A stretch of 64,000 bases of DNA from Lachancea mirantina (taxonomy: Eukaryota; Ascomycota; Saccharomycetes; Saccharomycetales; Saccharomycetaceae), in contig LT598469.1 of NCBI GenBank assembly GCA_900074745.1, positions 434,001 to 498,000 on the forward strand. Reading direction: 5' to 3'. Below, piece by piece: positions 47,585 to 56,691 of this stretch. Every line of letters begins with the position of its first letter. Positions within the stretch are counted from its first letter, which is position 1. Position numbers and translations under genes: made by a program. The notes beneath the pieces are model-generated. The model saw nothing but the letters and a program-made list of their open reading frames with translations, searched no databases and was not told the origin of the DNA.

Positions 47585-49243
47585 TTAGTTGTAAAATGCG
47601 GGTTCGCTTTCCTTTTCCCTGAGCCGCATTTGTTCTAATTCGTCCTTGTCATGCACAACATGAATTTCCGCGTTTGGAGTGTACTCGGGCAGTGGGAAAT
47701 ACATAGCTTCAGCTGGAATATCCCCATCTTTGCCCTTCGGTACTTCAAAACTCGAGATGTTTGGGAAAAGGTAATCTGTGTAGTTCTGGACGCCTTGGGT
47801 CTCGGTAAAGTCTGTTTGTTCCGTTTGTTCTCGTTCGTTTAAAGGTTCTTGAGATGGTAATTCTGATCTCTTGGTACCTATCACAACTTCGATAGACATC
47901 CCGGCCACGTTTCTGAGCCTTTTGAGTTTGTCGACGTTGATGAGGTCTTTGTAGAAAATCATAGACTCTTCGTCGTTGCATTTATTGGCGCCTGCCCCAG
48001 TCATCGTCACAGAAGTGATCTCGCGTCGCAAAGCTGTAATGACATCGCCCGTCTTGCCCGAATTGAACATCTCGGAATTCAACCCCGTGTCAATCAATCT
48101 GTTTGACTCGGTATACACGAGATTTTTCTTAGACAGGTTGACTAGGATTTCCACGTAGTACTGGAACGAAAACTGTCGGTTCGGTAATACCAGAGTTGGG
48201 AACGCATCTGAAGGCACTTTCAAAGAAAGCGTACTGCAAAATTCGTGAGTTTGCGAGTCAACGCAAATCGGAGCCACCGTCTGACAAATATCTTTTCTGT
48301 AAGTTTCGAAAGGAATCTCTTTCAGATGGCCCGCGCCACCGACCCTGCAAATACGAACCAGAGTCGCTATAATGCCAGCAGAATGTGCGTATTCCTTGTA
48401 GTGTTCCAGGCGAAGCTTTATGGGAATTATTTCGCCCATCACGAACCCGGTAGCAGGTATGTCTGCGCTTATGGTAACAGTTTTCAAAGAGCCTGACGTC
48501 CCCATAGTCGAGCTGGACGGCAGTGACCCGGAAGTTCTCCGCGTATTTGTTGAAGTGACTTCGTTCTCGCTACTTTGATGTCTAGGTTGTTTGAGTGTCG
48601 ATGGCGATTGAAGTACTATGGTCTTCGTGTTGGGTTTGGGCATTGGCGCAACGTCCACGGGAACCATGATAGATATGCGCTTTTGGCAGTGCGCCAGGAT
48701 TTTGTCGTGTGGGTCAGGTTGCAAAGACTTGAGGTCACAAGTTATGTCGTAAGATACTGAGCCTCGCTCAAACGAAATCGACGTAAAAATATTTTTCGAT
48801 GGGACGCGGAGCCGGAAGGGAAACCGATGTTCGCCCTTTGTGAGCCCGTTCACGACCTTCCCCTGGTCCAACGCTTGATTCTCAACCTCTTCGCGGCCGT
48901 AAATCGTCTTAATTTTCTCAAATAACCTTTCCGAAAACCGGAGCTTGTTGGTCGCCGTTATGCCCGTCTTCACCCGTAATTCACCGACTAGAGCCAGCGA
49001 CACGGCCACATTGAGCACATCCTCTTTCAGCACTAAAACCACTTGTCCACTCACGTAGTCGTTGGGTTTCCATACCGTATGTGGTTCATCGAGTTCGACG
49101 TAAAAGTCACGTGGAGGGGTCCCGCGTCGAAACTTCGAGCTTCCCCTGAGTCTTAGTATAGATGTCGACACGCTCTCCTGTTTCTGATCACCGTCATCCT
49201 TCTTCTTGCCCGTATTCACCTTCAATCTGGTCAATAGCCCCAT
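47585..49243 (-). CDS. RIM8: Arrestin-related pH-signalling adaptor Rim8 (PalF)
   Basis: The 552-residue protein (S. cerevisiae 542) is the alpha-arrestin that links the Rim21 plasma-membrane pH sensor to ESCRT proteins, leading to Rim101 cleavage. The arrestin N-domain is at about 45-190 (DFYVELDEPHTVWKPNDYVS, GQVVLVLKE) and the C-domain at about 240-400 (ADIPATGFVMGEIIPIKLRL). The tail has NYTDYLFPNIS and PLPEYTP, an Rsp5-type PxY-like motif, relevant because Rim8 is ubiquitinated and binds Vps23. S. cerevisiae RIM8 (YGL045W) is next to RNA15 (YGL044C); here YGR-series genes intervene. SNF7 and VPS20 of the same pathway are in this window. Confidence 0.94.
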   Translation of the reverse strand: MGLLTRLKVNTGKKKDDGDQKQESVSTSILRLRGSSKFRRGTPPRDFYVELDEPHTVWKPNDYVSGQVVLVLKEDVLNVAVSLALVGELRVKTGITATNKLRFSERLFEKIKTIYGREEVENQALDQGKVVNGLTKGEHRFPFRLRVPSKNIFTSISFERGSVSYDITCDLKSLQPDPHDKILAHCQKRISIMVPVDVAPMPKPNTKTIVLQSPSTLKQPRHQSSENEVTSTNTRRTSGSLPSSSTMGTSGSLKTVTISADIPATGFVMGEIIPIKLRLEHYKEYAHSAGIIATLVRICRVGGAGHLKEIPFETYRKDICQTVAPICVDSQTHEFCSTLSLKVPSDAFPTLVLPNRQFSFQYYVEILVNLSKKNLVYTESNRLIDTGLNSEMFNSGKTGDVITALRREITSVTMTGAGANKCNDEESMIFYKDLINVDKLKRLRNVAGMSIEVVIGTKRSELPSQEPLNEREQTEQTDFTETQGVQNYTDYLFPNISSFEVPKGKDGDIPAEAMYFPLPEYTPNAEIHVVHDKDELEQMRLREKESEPAFYN

Positions 49244-49836
49244 TTTTTCAATCTGCCCGTAGCTCGTGGCTGAGCAGCTTTCTTAGACGAGAAAAACGCT
49301 GAGAATACCGTTCCACGCAAAAAATATGCCTTTTTTCAGCACTGGGAATCAACCTTAGGTTCTTTTGCCTCCCGTTATGCTGTTACAACGTCACTTTTCT
49401 CACTTCCAGCGAGGTTTTATTGGTGGGTGCACGTCAATCTCTCCGATAGCCAATTTTTCTTGGCAAAGAATGGAAGTGCATAATCGCTTTTTAAAAGAAA
49501 TATGATTTACGCACGTGATAAATCGACCAGCTATACGCTTACAAAACTTTGGCTGGAGCTACTGGTCAGAGATTGTTCAAATTTTAGCTGATCTGGATGC
49601 TTACATCTATTGAGTTGAACCCTGGCGATTATTTTGCAATTTTATTCGTCAAATTTGAAGTATTTTTGAGTTGGGACATAAGTTAGCACCAGCGATCTTG
49701 AGCCTGGCAAACTGTACTGGACTCTTCGGAGGGGTCTGTTTATATGAACACCGTGGCGTCTCCAGTACAAAATGGTTGATGTTTTTGAAGGTTAAAATCT
49801 ACTATACACATAGAATTGGTTATTTACTTGCACAGC
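49244..49836. other. Intergenic: RIM8 promoter and NSR1 3' flank
   Basis: This 593-bp AT-rich gap has a CACGTG at 49512-49517 about 270 bp upstream of RIM8. I see no gene. Confidence 0.5.
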
Positions 49837-51285
49837 TTAATCGAACTTCTTTTTTTGGCCCTGGAAAGAAGCAGATTGTCTTGGTTTTCCCAGTGGAGCG
49901 TTGTTAGCGCCAGAACCGGTGTTTTTGTAAGAGTCTCTGTCACCGCCAAAGCCACCTCTGCCACCGCCGAAGCCACCTCTTCCACCACGGCTTCCACCGC
50001 GGTTGCCTCCATTGCCACCACCGTTGTTGTTTTGCTTGGGTGTGGAGAAGTCGAGTCTGACAGGTCTGTTGTCGATGTAGTGTCCTTGCAAAGCCTCAAG
50101 GGCCTTCTTTGCGTCGTCTACAGAAGAGTATTGGACGTAACCGAACCCCTTTGGCTGGTTGGTCTCTGGGTGCGTTGGCAAACGCACAGAGATGACCTCA
50201 CCGTGTTCACCAAAGGTTTCGAAAATGTTGTCTCTGTCGGCGTTGAACGACAAGTTGCCCAAAAATAACGTGTCGGAGGCTTCAGATTGAACGTCTCCAT
50301 ATTTCTTAGCACGGTCGTTTCTTGGGTTGCCAGCAGGTTTGCTGGTGGACATATCACAGTTAATAGGTCTCCCATCAATTTCTTTACCGTGCATCTCTTT
50401 GACGGCCTTCTCGGCATAAGCCTTGTCCTCAAAGTCAACGTAACCGTAACCACGGGATCTGTCGGTGCCACGTTCGTAGATGACCCTGGCGGAAACGACG
50501 CCACCAATGTGGTCGAATTCGGTCTTTAGCCACTCGTCGTCAATACTCCAGGACAATCTGCCCACGAAAATGGTAGCAGGTTCGCCAGTAGTCTCCACTT
50601 TAGCCTTTTTGGTTTTGACAGGTTCTTCGACGTCCTCGTTCTTACGCTTCTTAGGCTTTTCTTCCTCTTCTTCGTCCTCGCTGGAGGATTCGGAGCCAGA
50701 GGAGCTGCTGGAGTCAGAACCGCTCGAGGATTCCGAGTCGCTGCTGCTCGCAGACGACGAGCTTGAGGAGCTGGAAGACGAAGCAGCCTTTTTCTCTTGA
50801 GTCTCGGTTTTTTGTTCTTCGCTGTCGCTCTCGCTGTCACTGTCACTGTCGTCGGATGAGGAGTCGCTAGACGAGGACTCAGCTTCCGTTTGGGCCTTGC
50901 TGCTCTTTGGCTTCTCTTCCTCGCCCTCACTCTCACTCTCACTAGAAGAGTCAGAATCGCTCGAAGAATCGGACTCGCTGGAGGATTCCTTAGCCTTCTT
51001 GGCTTCCTTCACTTTTTTAGATTTTTGCTCTTCTTCATCCTCGCTATCGGAGGAGTCTGACGAGCTAGACTCAGAGTCCGACGAGGAAGATTCGGAATCC
51101 GAAGATGACGAAGATGACGACTCTGACGATGACGACTCACTGTCGGAAGAAGACTCTGACGAGCTAGAAGAACTCACTTCTTTCGTTTCCTTCTTAGAAA
51201 CAGACTTTTTCGCAGCCTCTTTGGAGCCAGAAGATTTAACTTTAGAGGCTTGTTTCTTGTCCTTCTTTACCACGCTTTTACCCAT
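49837..51285 (-). CDS. NSR1: Nucleolin-like nucleolar protein Nsr1
   Basis: The ATG at 51283-51285 gives 482 residues starting MGKSVVKKDKKQASKVKSSG; the frame extends seven codons upstream without ATG. The first half alternates poly-Ser with Asp/Glu (casein kinase II-type acidic blocks) and Lys-rich patches. Two RRMs follow: ATIFVGRLSWSIDDEWLKTE with RGYGYVDFED, and DTLFLGNLSFNADRDNIFET with KGFGYVQYSS. The C-terminus is an RGG domain (GGNRGGSRGGRGGFGG). Nsr1 is needed for pre-rRNA processing and 18S rRNA production in the nucleolus and for normal low-temperature growth. A PAC element joined to an RRPE lies ~120 bp upstream. It is YGR159C. Confidence 0.97.
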   Translation of the reverse strand: MGKSVVKKDKKQASKVKSSGSKEAAKKSVSKKETKEVSSSSSSESSSDSESSSSESSSSSSSDSESSSSDSESSSSDSSDSEDEEEQKSKKVKEAKKAKESSSESDSSSDSDSSSESESEGEEEKPKSSKAQTEAESSSSDSSSDDSDSDSESDSEEQKTETQEKKAASSSSSSSSSSASSSDSESSSGSDSSSSSGSESSSEDEEEEEKPKKRKNEDVEEPVKTKKAKVETTGEPATIFVGRLSWSIDDEWLKTEFDHIGGVVSARVIYERGTDRSRGYGYVDFEDKAYAEKAVKEMHGKEIDGRPINCDMSTSKPAGNPRNDRAKKYGDVQSEASDTLFLGNLSFNADRDNIFETFGEHGEVISVRLPTHPETNQPKGFGYVQYSSVDDAKKALEALQGHYIDNRPVRLDFSTPKQNNNGGGNGGNRGGSRGGRGGFGGGRGGFGGDRDSYKNTGSGANNAPLGKPRQSASFQGQKKKFD

Positions 51286-51703
51286 TTTCCTATATTCCTG
51301 GCACAATTCCTCTGCTCTTGGTAATCAACGGATCAATCAGGTCTAGCAGTTAGGCGGGAACTATTCAATTGTTACCTGTCTTTAATTCATTTTTCAGCGA
51401 TGCGATGAGCTTGAAAATTTTTCAGGGTAAAAAAGAAAAACCTTGCAATTTAGCGCCAGCAAAAAGTAAGAAAAATAGCCATAGCAGGTGAAGATGAGGT
51501 GAACCATGAAGTAACCAAACAATGTCACACTGAGCTTTAAAAGGTCTCCTTTTAAGTATACGCTCGGCATCGATTAGAGGTTCCTGAAAAATTAGTCTAG
51601 AATTTTTCCTGGTTAAAATGGCGCATTTTTGGAGGTTTTGGCACGATTTTCTTCGATTTGGTTGAATTGGCACAGTAGGTCGGTTTCGTACTCTTCGCGG
51701 TGT
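51286..51703. other. Intergenic: NSR1 promoter and mucin gene 3' flank
   Basis: This 418-bp gap carries the PAC/RRPE pair of NSR1 (annotated separately). The remainder is AT-rich, with no gene seen. Confidence 0.55.
51402..51422 (+). promoter_or_regulatory. PAC plus RRPE elements of NSR1
   Basis: GCGATGAGCT (PAC, bound by Dot6/Tod6) is directly followed by TGAAAATTTTT (RRPE, bound by Stb3) at 51412-51422, about 115-135 bp upstream of the NSR1 start. The close pair is the hallmark of yeast ribosome-biogenesis genes. Confidence 0.85.
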
Positions 51704-53608
51704 TTAGAGCAGAATTAGAGGTACCAGCATTAAATAGGAGAGCGATAGTCTTTGTTTGGCCGCAATGCCGGTTGAAATTATGGAAAGAACGGTTGGAGAA
51801 GGTGGATTTTGAAGCGTCGTAGTGAGGGTCGGCTGAGATGAAGTGGAATATGACTGTGGTGCGACAGTATCGAATGAAGACGTAGGCGACACAGCGAACG
51901 TAGACGACAACGACATCAAAGAACTGTCAGCAGAGTTTGTAGTGGTTTCTGCCTCTAAAACAGAGTCGGTGACAGTTTCTGGGCCCTGAGTAGAAGTCAC
52001 GTCGGAAGACATAGAGAACCAGAAGTTACTGGCATCTGTCGAAGGAGCGATTGATTTAAAAGTCGAGGCAAGGGCAGTGCTAGACGACCGTGTCGTCTCG
52101 TCGGTCTTGGAGGATTCCGTTCCTGAAACATTCATTGTCGAAAAACTGATCGTCACAGAAACGCTGGGCGTAATGGAAGCAGTCAATGTAGTTCTTGAGC
52201 TCTGAAATAAAGTTGAAGTGTCTGAAAATTCTGGAGTCGCCTGAGAGCTGGGCTCAAGAGAAGAGAAAGACAATTCGACTTGTGTTGAATAGGATAGTGT
52301 CAGTTCGTTGGACGTCAGAGAACTGGTAACTGCTGATTTTTCACATATATCTGGATGATCGCAGGTAGTAAGCGTTGTGGTGAACCCTTTTTCGGTGCTG
52401 CCAGTGCCAGAAGAAAGCACAGGTCCTGGAGAGCTGGGCACATCATAGGTTGTTGGAGCAATTGTAGTGAACGAGGAAGTCGTGACTAATGAAGCTGGAG
52501 GGGTACTTGCAGGAGTCGATGTCGTTAATGAAACTAACGTGGTGGACGAGCTTGAACTTGTAGATGAACTTGAAGTCGCTGATGAGATCAAAGACGTGGA
52601 AGTGGTCGAAGATGGGAGAAGGCTTGAAGACGAACTCGAAACTGGGTAAGTGGTCAAAGTCGTGGGTGTGTTCGATATCAAAGACGAGCTCAAAGACGTG
52701 GACAAGCTAGCGCTTGTCGATGAAACCAAGATGGTGGACGAGCTTGGAGTTGTCGACGAGCTAGCGGTTGACGACGAGCTTGGAGTTGTCGACGAGCTTG
52801 GAGTTGTCGACGAGCTTGGAGTTGTCGACGAGCTTGGAGTTGTCGACGAGCTAGCGGTTGACGACGAGCTTGGAGTTGTCGACGAGCTTGGAGTTGTCGA
52901 CGAGCTTGGAGTTGTCGACGAGCTTGGAGTTGTCGACGAGCTTGGAGTTGTCGACGAGCTAGCGGTTGTCGACGAGCTTGGAGTTGACGACGAGCTTAGA
53001 GTTGTTAACAAGGTCGAGGTCGTTGGTAAGGTGGACGTAGTGGATGAGCCAGTGGTTGTGGAAGAGCTCGAAGTAGATGAGCTCGAAGTGGATGAGCTCG
53101 AAGTGGATGAGCTCGAAGTGGATGAGCTCGAAGTGGATGAGCTCGAAGTGGATGAGCTCGAAGTGGATGAGCTCAAAGTAGTCGACGAAATTGAGGTCGT
53201 TGCTGCGGTTTCAGAAGTGAACAAGGTCGAAGTTGTGGAGGAGCTTGAAGTGGAAGCACTTGAAGTCGTTGGCGAGCTTGAGGTTGTGGAGAATGGATGA
53301 CACCTCTCGGGGTGATCACAAGTAGTGAGGGTGAGAGTCGATTCAGTGGCACCAGTGAAGGTACTGCTAGTACTAGACTCTGAGTTGCTCACAGTCAAAA
53401 AATTTGTCGTGCATTGTGGGCACACATAAGAAGTGCTGATGTCGATACTCGTTATAGTTGTTGTCGACAGCGTACTGGATGCAGCGATCAAGTCACATTG
53501 CTTGCAAACATAGGAAGTGCTTGTTGCCTTTGAAGTAATGACAATGCTAGACAATGCCAAAACTCTTGTGCCAAGGAAAGCCCACATAAACGGTGCTAGA
53601 CAAACCAT
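51704..53608 (-). CDS. Ser/Thr-rich GPI-anchored cell-wall mucin with tandem repeats
   Basis: The ATG at 53606-53608 gives 634 residues. A signal peptide (MVCLAPFMWAFLGTRVLALS) is followed by two related cysteine modules (SYVCKQCD and SYVCPQCT), then TTCDHPERC, a long Ser/Thr region, a second TTCDHPDIC, more Ser/Thr sequence and a hydrophobic C-terminus (LSLSYLMLVPLILL) of GPI type. Two internal arrays, SSSTT-P and SSSTS, are coded by 18-bp and 15-bp DNA repeats. This is the build of a fungal adhesin or wall mucin (Aga1/Fig2/flocculin-like), heavily O-mannosylated; I cannot assign it to a named one. It sits between NSR1 and RTS3, where S. cerevisiae has only a dubious ORF. Confidence 0.85.
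   Translation of the reverse strand: MVCLAPFMWAFLGTRVLALSSIVITSKATSTSYVCKQCDLIAASSTLSTTTITSIDISTSYVCPQCTTNFLTVSNSESSTSSTFTGATESTLTLTTCDHPERCHPFSTTSSSPTTSSASTSSSSTTSTLFTSETAATTSISSTTLSSSTSSSSTSSSSTSSSSTSSSSTSSSSTSSSSTSSSSTTTGSSTTSTLPTTSTLLTTLSSSSTPSSSTTASSSTTPSSSTTPSSSTTPSSSTTPSSSTTPSSSSTASSSTTPSSSTTPSSSTTPSSSTTPSSSSTASSSTTPSSSTILVSSTSASLSTSLSSSLISNTPTTLTTYPVSSSSSSLLPSSTTSTSLISSATSSSSTSSSSSTTLVSLTTSTPASTPPASLVTTSSFTTIAPTTYDVPSSPGPVLSSGTGSTEKGFTTTLTTCDHPDICEKSAVTSSLTSNELTLSYSTQVELSFSSLEPSSQATPEFSDTSTLFQSSRTTLTASITPSVSVTISFSTMNVSGTESSKTDETTRSSSTALASTFKSIAPSTDASNFWFSMSSDVTSTQGPETVTDSVLEAETTTNSADSSLMSLSSTFAVSPTSSFDTVAPQSYSTSSQPTLTTTLQNPPSPTVLSIISTGIAAKQRLSLSYLMLVPLILL
52735..52998. repeat. 18-bp coding minisatellite in the mucin gene
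   Basis: About fourteen copies of GTTGTCGACGAGCTTGGA (plus strand), several with AGCGGTTGAC-type variants forming a higher-order pattern. On the coding strand each encodes the six residues S-S-S-T-T-P or a variant. Copy number probably differs between strains. Confidence 0.9.
53062..53171. repeat. 15-bp coding minisatellite in the mucin gene
   Basis: About seven near-identical copies of GTGGATGAGCTCGAA (plus strand), encoding S-S-S-T-S repeats on the minus strand. The near identity suggests recent expansion. Confidence 0.9.
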
Positions 53609-54721
53609 TTCCAATCCTTAGCGAAATTCTCAGACAAGATTAAAACGAGTGTGATTAACCAGAGCAAGGGTTAAGGTATTTTGGTAAAATATGACAGGTC
53701 TCTAGCAGCTCAAACACATCCAAAGCTTTGGGTATTTTATATGTCGTTGGCGAGAAATCACCAAAGTATGCATGAGAACGGATTACACAGACATTAGTTT
53801 CATTTCCCAACTAAAGTCATGACCATATCCGTTTCAGCCATTTAGTTTTTAGAGTTTTTCAACCACTTCACTGTCGCTGACACTGTCACCGTCATTGTCA
53901 CTTCCTTAACGAGTAAGACATATCTGGGGTCTCGAAACGGCTAAATTTGCAATTGACGAACCGCAAACCAACAGACAAGGATTGAATAGTGTTTATAGTG
54001 TCCAAAAACGTGAACCTCAGGTCCTTCATGGTGTTTAATCCGCACCATTATGGTAAGTCCTCAAGATCTCGTCAAACTTCTTCCTGTTCCTGTACAGCAC
54101 TCGAAGAAAAAATTGTATAATCAGAGACAAAACCTCGAAAAGCACTGAGATTCTAGTCTCTATCATCTTGGTGCATTATGTAATTGCACGCTTTTGTTCT
54201 CGAAGGGAATCATTTTGTATTGTGGCTCGTTCTAATATAAACTACTTCCCCAGATCATCCGTGCAATCGTTGTATCTAAAATCTGGTTTATTGTGTAGTT
54301 CATATTCAAGTCGATAGGCTTCCCAATTTTGGCCTTTGCGAAGCAAATATGTGGCTATCTGGTGCAACTGTTTGATAGCGTAGTCTGGTTTGTTCGTGTC
54401 TTGAATGTTGTAGATGTTAATTAGTTGATCTGAAATTAGCGTTCCTCCTCATCGAGAACCGAGAAAGAACAAGCACACAAAAGTTAGAACAGAAGCCGTT
54501 TTTTATCAAATAATCATTTAAGTATCAACTAGTTAGACGATGTTCATAAAATCTGTAAACAACGCAGTGACCATATGTATAAAGCTCTAAATGAGGTGTC
54601 AAAAATCAAGTAAATGGGGAAGGCGATGAGGAAGGTCAGAAGGGAAAACAGGTGGTAGCCCTAGCAAATAGAAGTACCCCTGTAATGCAAAGTACGAATT
54701 TGTGGCGTGGATGAGCTCTTT
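53609..54721. other. Intergenic: mucin promoter and RTS3 3' flank
   Basis: This 1.1-kb AT-rich gap upstream of the mucin gene is long, as is common for regulated wall-protein genes. No RNA gene, repeat or coding sequence is recognised. Confidence 0.5.
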
Positions 54722-55501
54722 TTAGTCTGCAGCTCGCTGAGACGTCGTCGGTTCTACCACGGCCAAACGCGATGAAGAACGTCTTCTCACGTAACCTCGA
54801 GGTCCGTGGGTGTGGATGTGATCGTTCAAGGAATTGCTCATATCGTTCAAATCTTCTGAGGCAGGATGATCATTGGAAGTGGCAGAATTGCGTTTCCGCT
54901 GGAGATGCAGAGTCGGTGTCACGGTATCAATAGGTGTGATCGAAGAATTTCGTCTGGAATGGGTACTGTCGCTCGAGGAGGTCGAAGAAAGTTTCCGTTG
55001 GGGCATGGTGGGCCTAGTCGCGTCGCAATTGACGCATAAAGTGCTCATACTGGAAGACCAATTGGGGCTTGTCGGGCGCGACAATCGGTTTTCGCTGGCG
55101 TGGTTACGAAGCCGAGTGTTCTCGTCCTTGAGGTACTCGATTTCGCGCAAAAGCCGCAACACGATCGCATCCTGTTCCTTTTCCATCTCGTTGAACAACT
55201 GTTCTGACGACAAACGTCGCACTTGCACCGGGGACAGCTGAGCGTGTGCTGGAGCCGAATAGAAACTGTAAGACTCACCGTGAGACGTCTGTGTCACGGC
55301 AGGGATGTCCGTGAGCCACGGAGTCTTGTGGTAGGCGAGGTCTGCGCGAGTTGCGTGCGAAGACCGGGGCTCCATCTCGAGCTCCCGTTTCGTCTTACTG
55401 ACTATTGTAGCAGCTGGTACCATAGCGGACGATCTTCTGCACCGTTTGACAGTTCTATTTCCTGTTTCTGACTGGACAGGTTTCCAGCGGGGTGAATCCA
55501 T
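54722..55501 (-). CDS. RTS3: Rts3-like protein (putative PP2A-associated)
   Basis: The 259-residue hydrophilic protein is mostly disordered, with a short coiled coil at about 100-135 (SEQLFNEMEKEQDAIVLRLL, then REIEYLKDENTRLRNH) and many Ser-rich basic patches of the RRxSS type (RRNSS, RRRSSS) likely to be phosphorylated. Size and position between NSR1 (YGR159C) and eIF4G (YGR162W) match S. cerevisiae RTS3 (YGR161C, 263 residues), described as a component of a PP2A-type complex. The call is mainly by synteny and general build. The ATG at 55499-55501 starts MDSPRWKPVQ. Confidence 0.7.
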   Translation of the reverse strand: MDSPRWKPVQSETGNRTVKRCRRSSAMVPAATIVSKTKRELEMEPRSSHATRADLAYHKTPWLTDIPAVTQTSHGESYSFYSAPAHAQLSPVQVRRLSSEQLFNEMEKEQDAIVLRLLREIEYLKDENTRLRNHASENRLSRPTSPNWSSSMSTLCVNCDATRPTMPQRKLSSTSSSDSTHSRRNSSITPIDTVTPTLHLQRKRNSATSNDHPASEDLNDMSNSLNDHIHTHGPRGYVRRRSSSRLAVVEPTTSQRAAD

Positions 55502-56189
55502 CTCTCTTCTGTATTAACTCTTTTTAAGGCGAAGGGGCTCGTTGCGTCGTTCCGTTTCGTTTCCCCAGATCCAAAAAAAAGAGGCTCCGTGTTATACTCT
55601 TAGAAATCCGCGTCCTTAACCGGGGCTTGGATTCAATGGCCAGGGTGTCCGGGGACGTTCCGGGTACATTCCGTGTCCGTTCCGTATACGAGCGCGATGC
55701 TTTTAAAGCTTTGGTCCGTGGATCTAGAATGACTAACACGTTTCATCCAGGTTAAACCCGGCCTCAGTACTGCATTGCAGTTTTCTCTAAGTATTGCATG
55801 GTGTCTGATAACGACAAGATGCAGTGACTGCTTTCATGGTCACAGCCTCAAATGACTACGGATGACAAAGAAGAATGAAACATGTCTGAGCGACAATCCC
55901 AAGATGAGCTGCCGCAGCTAAGCCCGGGGGGAACTATACATTACTACAACACATTACTACACATCAAGCTATCTAAGTCAGCAATGATTAGATACAGAGG
56001 CGATAACAATTGCACTCAACGCTCTTATCAAGCTCTTGATTATCAAGATTTTGATTAGTATTTTCATATGTATTATCACTTTGCGAAGATTACGTAGGGG
56101 AGGGGTGGGGTGCCTTTGAACGGAGGACTAGAACACGGTGTGTAAAACGAAGAAACTACTAAGCCGTGGATCTAGTTCCGCCCGGGATT

Positions 56190-56206
56190 CGGCCGTAAAA
56201 CGGCCG
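56190..56206. repeat. Inverted repeat, 7-bp stem CGGCCGT with AAA loop
   Basis: CGGCCGT-AAA-ACGGCCG is a perfect GC-rich hairpin about 200 bp upstream of tRNA-Val. Confidence 0.8.
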
Positions 56207-56302
56207 TTGTAGGGGTAAAGACGTCTAACTACACCACTAGCTTTTCTGACACGAAAATGACCCTGGAGTCTTCTTTGTTTAATAAGGCTTAGCAATAGTG
56301 GC

Positions 56303-56324
56303 GTCGTTGCCTCGACGCAACGAC
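56303..56324. repeat. Inverted repeat, 8-bp stem GTCGTTGC with 6-nt loop
   Basis: GTCGTTGC-CTCGAC-GCAACGAC is a second perfect hairpin, about 100 bp from the first. The pair may belong to a structured RNA or be remnants of an inserted element. Confidence 0.8.
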
Positions 56325-56400
56325 ACCCGTGCCTGCAGTCGTTTAGGAACCGACCTGCAATGTGCATAGCGACACGGAAACGTGCAGCTTTTAAGAAATC

Positions 56401-56474
56401 GGTTTCGTGGTCTAGTTGGTTATGGCATCTGCTTAACACGCAGAACGTCCCCAGTTCGATCCTGGGCGAAATCA
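56401..56474 (+). tRNA. tV(AAC): tRNA-Val(AAC)
   Basis: The 74-nt gene is nearly identical to S. cerevisiae tRNA-Val(AAC): GGTTTCGTGGTCTAGT at the 5' end, anticodon arm CTGCTTAACACGCAG with AAC, T-arm CCAGTTCGATCCTGG and acceptor end CGAAATC plus A. It has no intron. Seven T follow at 56476-56482 as terminator. Confidence 0.97.
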
Positions 56475-56691
56475 ATTTTTTTCGAAACGCAGGCAGGAAA
56501 AGCCACGTAATGTGGACAAGACCTGACGACCAGAATAAATGATATTCTAGCAATGAATCGCATGACGCCCCCAGGACAGCCGACTATCTGCCAACCAGGT
56601 CAAGTTTGAGCAGGATTCAGAGCCTGGCTGGGGCTCCCCGATGTTTTTCGTCGTAAATGATATTCGATTACATAAGCTTATCATCGTAGTG

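Larger units (their letters stand above)
55502..56400. other. Intergenic: RTS3 promoter and tRNA-Val 5' flank
   Basis: This 0.9-kb gap holds the RTS3 promoter (leftward). It also contains two perfect short hairpins (annotated separately) and a CATTACTACAA direct repeat near 55938-55966. The minus-strand frame over 56128-56553 is antisense to the tRNA and not a gene. No long terminal repeat is recognised beside the tRNA. Confidence 0.5.

Noticed and set aside
52467-53300. Long plus-strand open frames rich in Val-Asp-Glu-Leu antisense to the mucin gene
   Set aside because: They are by-products of the 15- and 18-bp tandem repeats, which lack stops in several frames. The minus-strand frame has the signal peptide, GPI tail and cysteine modules of a real protein.
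56128-56553. 141-codon minus-strand frame over tRNA-Val
   Set aside because: It reads through the antisense of the tRNA and its flanks and has no protein-family resemblance.
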